Below, in pieces: positions 63,940 through 64,000 of a stretch of DNA of 64,000 nt. Position 1 is the first letter of the stretch. The number at the start of each line of letters is the position of its first letter. A program made the position numbers and the translations under genes. The notes beneath the pieces were generated by a model. It did no database searches. It saw only the letters and a list, made by a program, of their open reading frames with translations, and was not told where the DNA came from. Source of the stretch: Reyranella sp. (GTDB lineage: Bacteria; Pseudomonadota; Alphaproteobacteria; Reyranellales; Reyranellaceae). The stretch spans positions 62,001-126,000 of the forward strand of contig NZ_SCUT01000009.1 in NCBI RefSeq assembly GCF_004297265.1, given 5' to 3'.

Positions 63940-64000
63940 CTAGAAATCTCGAGGCACGAGCCCGTCACGATCCAGGTGAAGGATGCCCGCTCGGCCGACG
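63940..64000 (-). CDS. C-terminal fragment of an unidentified gene at the right edge
   Basis: The frame read from 64000 to the TAG at 63942-63940 gives Gly-Arg-Ala-Gly-Ile-Leu-His-Leu-Asp-Arg-Asp-Gly-Leu-Val-Pro-Arg-Asp-Phe, which looks like a real coding end. The start and most of the gene lie outside the window. Not enough for a family assignment. Confidence 0.45.
   Translation of the reverse strand, partial: VGRAGILHLDRDGLVPRDF

Noticed and set aside
1-64000. CRISPR array, tRNA or rRNA genes
   Set aside because: No regularly spaced repeats of CRISPR type and no recognisable tRNA or rRNA segments were seen on either strand.

Overview
The window is a GC-rich chromosomal segment from an alphaproteobacterium. 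The gene content (lone tripartite-tricarboxylate binding proteins, ycjX-ycjF, mlaA, a CaiB-type CoA transferase, FecIR-type iron signalling, many Tat/Sec-exported oxidoreductases) and the codon style suggest an environmental Rhodospirillales/Reyranella-like organism; that placement is inference. No rRNA, tRNA or CRISPR array was seen. Most of the sequence is densely coded. Two AT-richer patches (about 5.2-6.1 kb and 22.65-24.7 kb) carry genes that look transferred.

Layout. 1-85 is the start of a glutathionylspermidine-synthase-like gene running off the left edge. 0.6-5.2 kb looks like a decayed prophage or accessory patch: an orphan excisionase-type HTH protein, a divergent SRAP protein, a terminase-small-subunit-like gene coupled to a small DNA-binding gene, a nuclease-fold protein with degraded active site, an S24 repressor with candidate operator repeats, and a hypothetical gene sharing those repeats. 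An AT-rich Ntn-hydrolase-like gene follows. 6.3-10.2 kb has a broken duplicate of the ycjF 3' end, an ArsR/AHSA1 pair, and ycjX-ycjF. 10.4-16.4 kb holds small hypotheticals, a methyltransferase, two lipoproteins, a mini cytochrome c facing a membrane protein across an FNR-type box, and a CigR/RcnB-like protein with two SpoIIAA-like proteins. 16.5-20.3 kb is paoABC (periplasmic aldehyde oxidoreductase). An IS110 element (20459-21581) sits inside an intergenic repeat; its left end shows a readable bridge-RNA layout. After a 2-hydroxyacid dehydrogenase comes an AT-rich pair: an HExxH protein and an EACC1-like protein.

25-33 kb: a Bug-type binding protein, a Tyr/Asn-rich lipoprotein, an AraC regulator divergent from a beta-barrel-like protein and a DUF1254 protein, an SGNH hydrolase coupled to an HxlR regulator, a divergent SDR, and a TPR-like lipoprotein. 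33.4-40.2 kb: a five-gene operon (SMP-30 lactonase, CoA transferase, ABC importer) divergent from a MarR regulator across a perfect palindrome, followed by an OprD-like porin, which together look like an uptake and catabolism unit for an organic acid. 40.2-44.2 kb: a two-component system divergent from a MipA-type porin, with 10-bp-periodic direct repeats between them. 44.2-48.2 kb: mlaA with devB-devC-devA in one operon, a probable envelope lipid transporter. 48.4-55.4 kb: a dihydroxybenzoate-decarboxylase-like amidohydrolase, a sulfatase with an unusual active-site motif, TetR plus CocE-type hydrolase, a PEBP protein and a second Bug protein. 55.5-59.7 kb: TonB receptor, FecR and ECF sigma factor (cell-surface signalling for iron). 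59.8-64 kb: plsY, a hybrid histidine kinase, a Tat/Sec-exported hypothetical, an MddA-like methyltransferase, and the tail of another gene at the right edge.

The strongest observation is the IS110 left end: predicted guide segments in a stem-closed loop match both halves of the real insertion site, and a second segment matches the element's own right end. The candidate new system is the AT-rich HExxH/EACC1-like pair.
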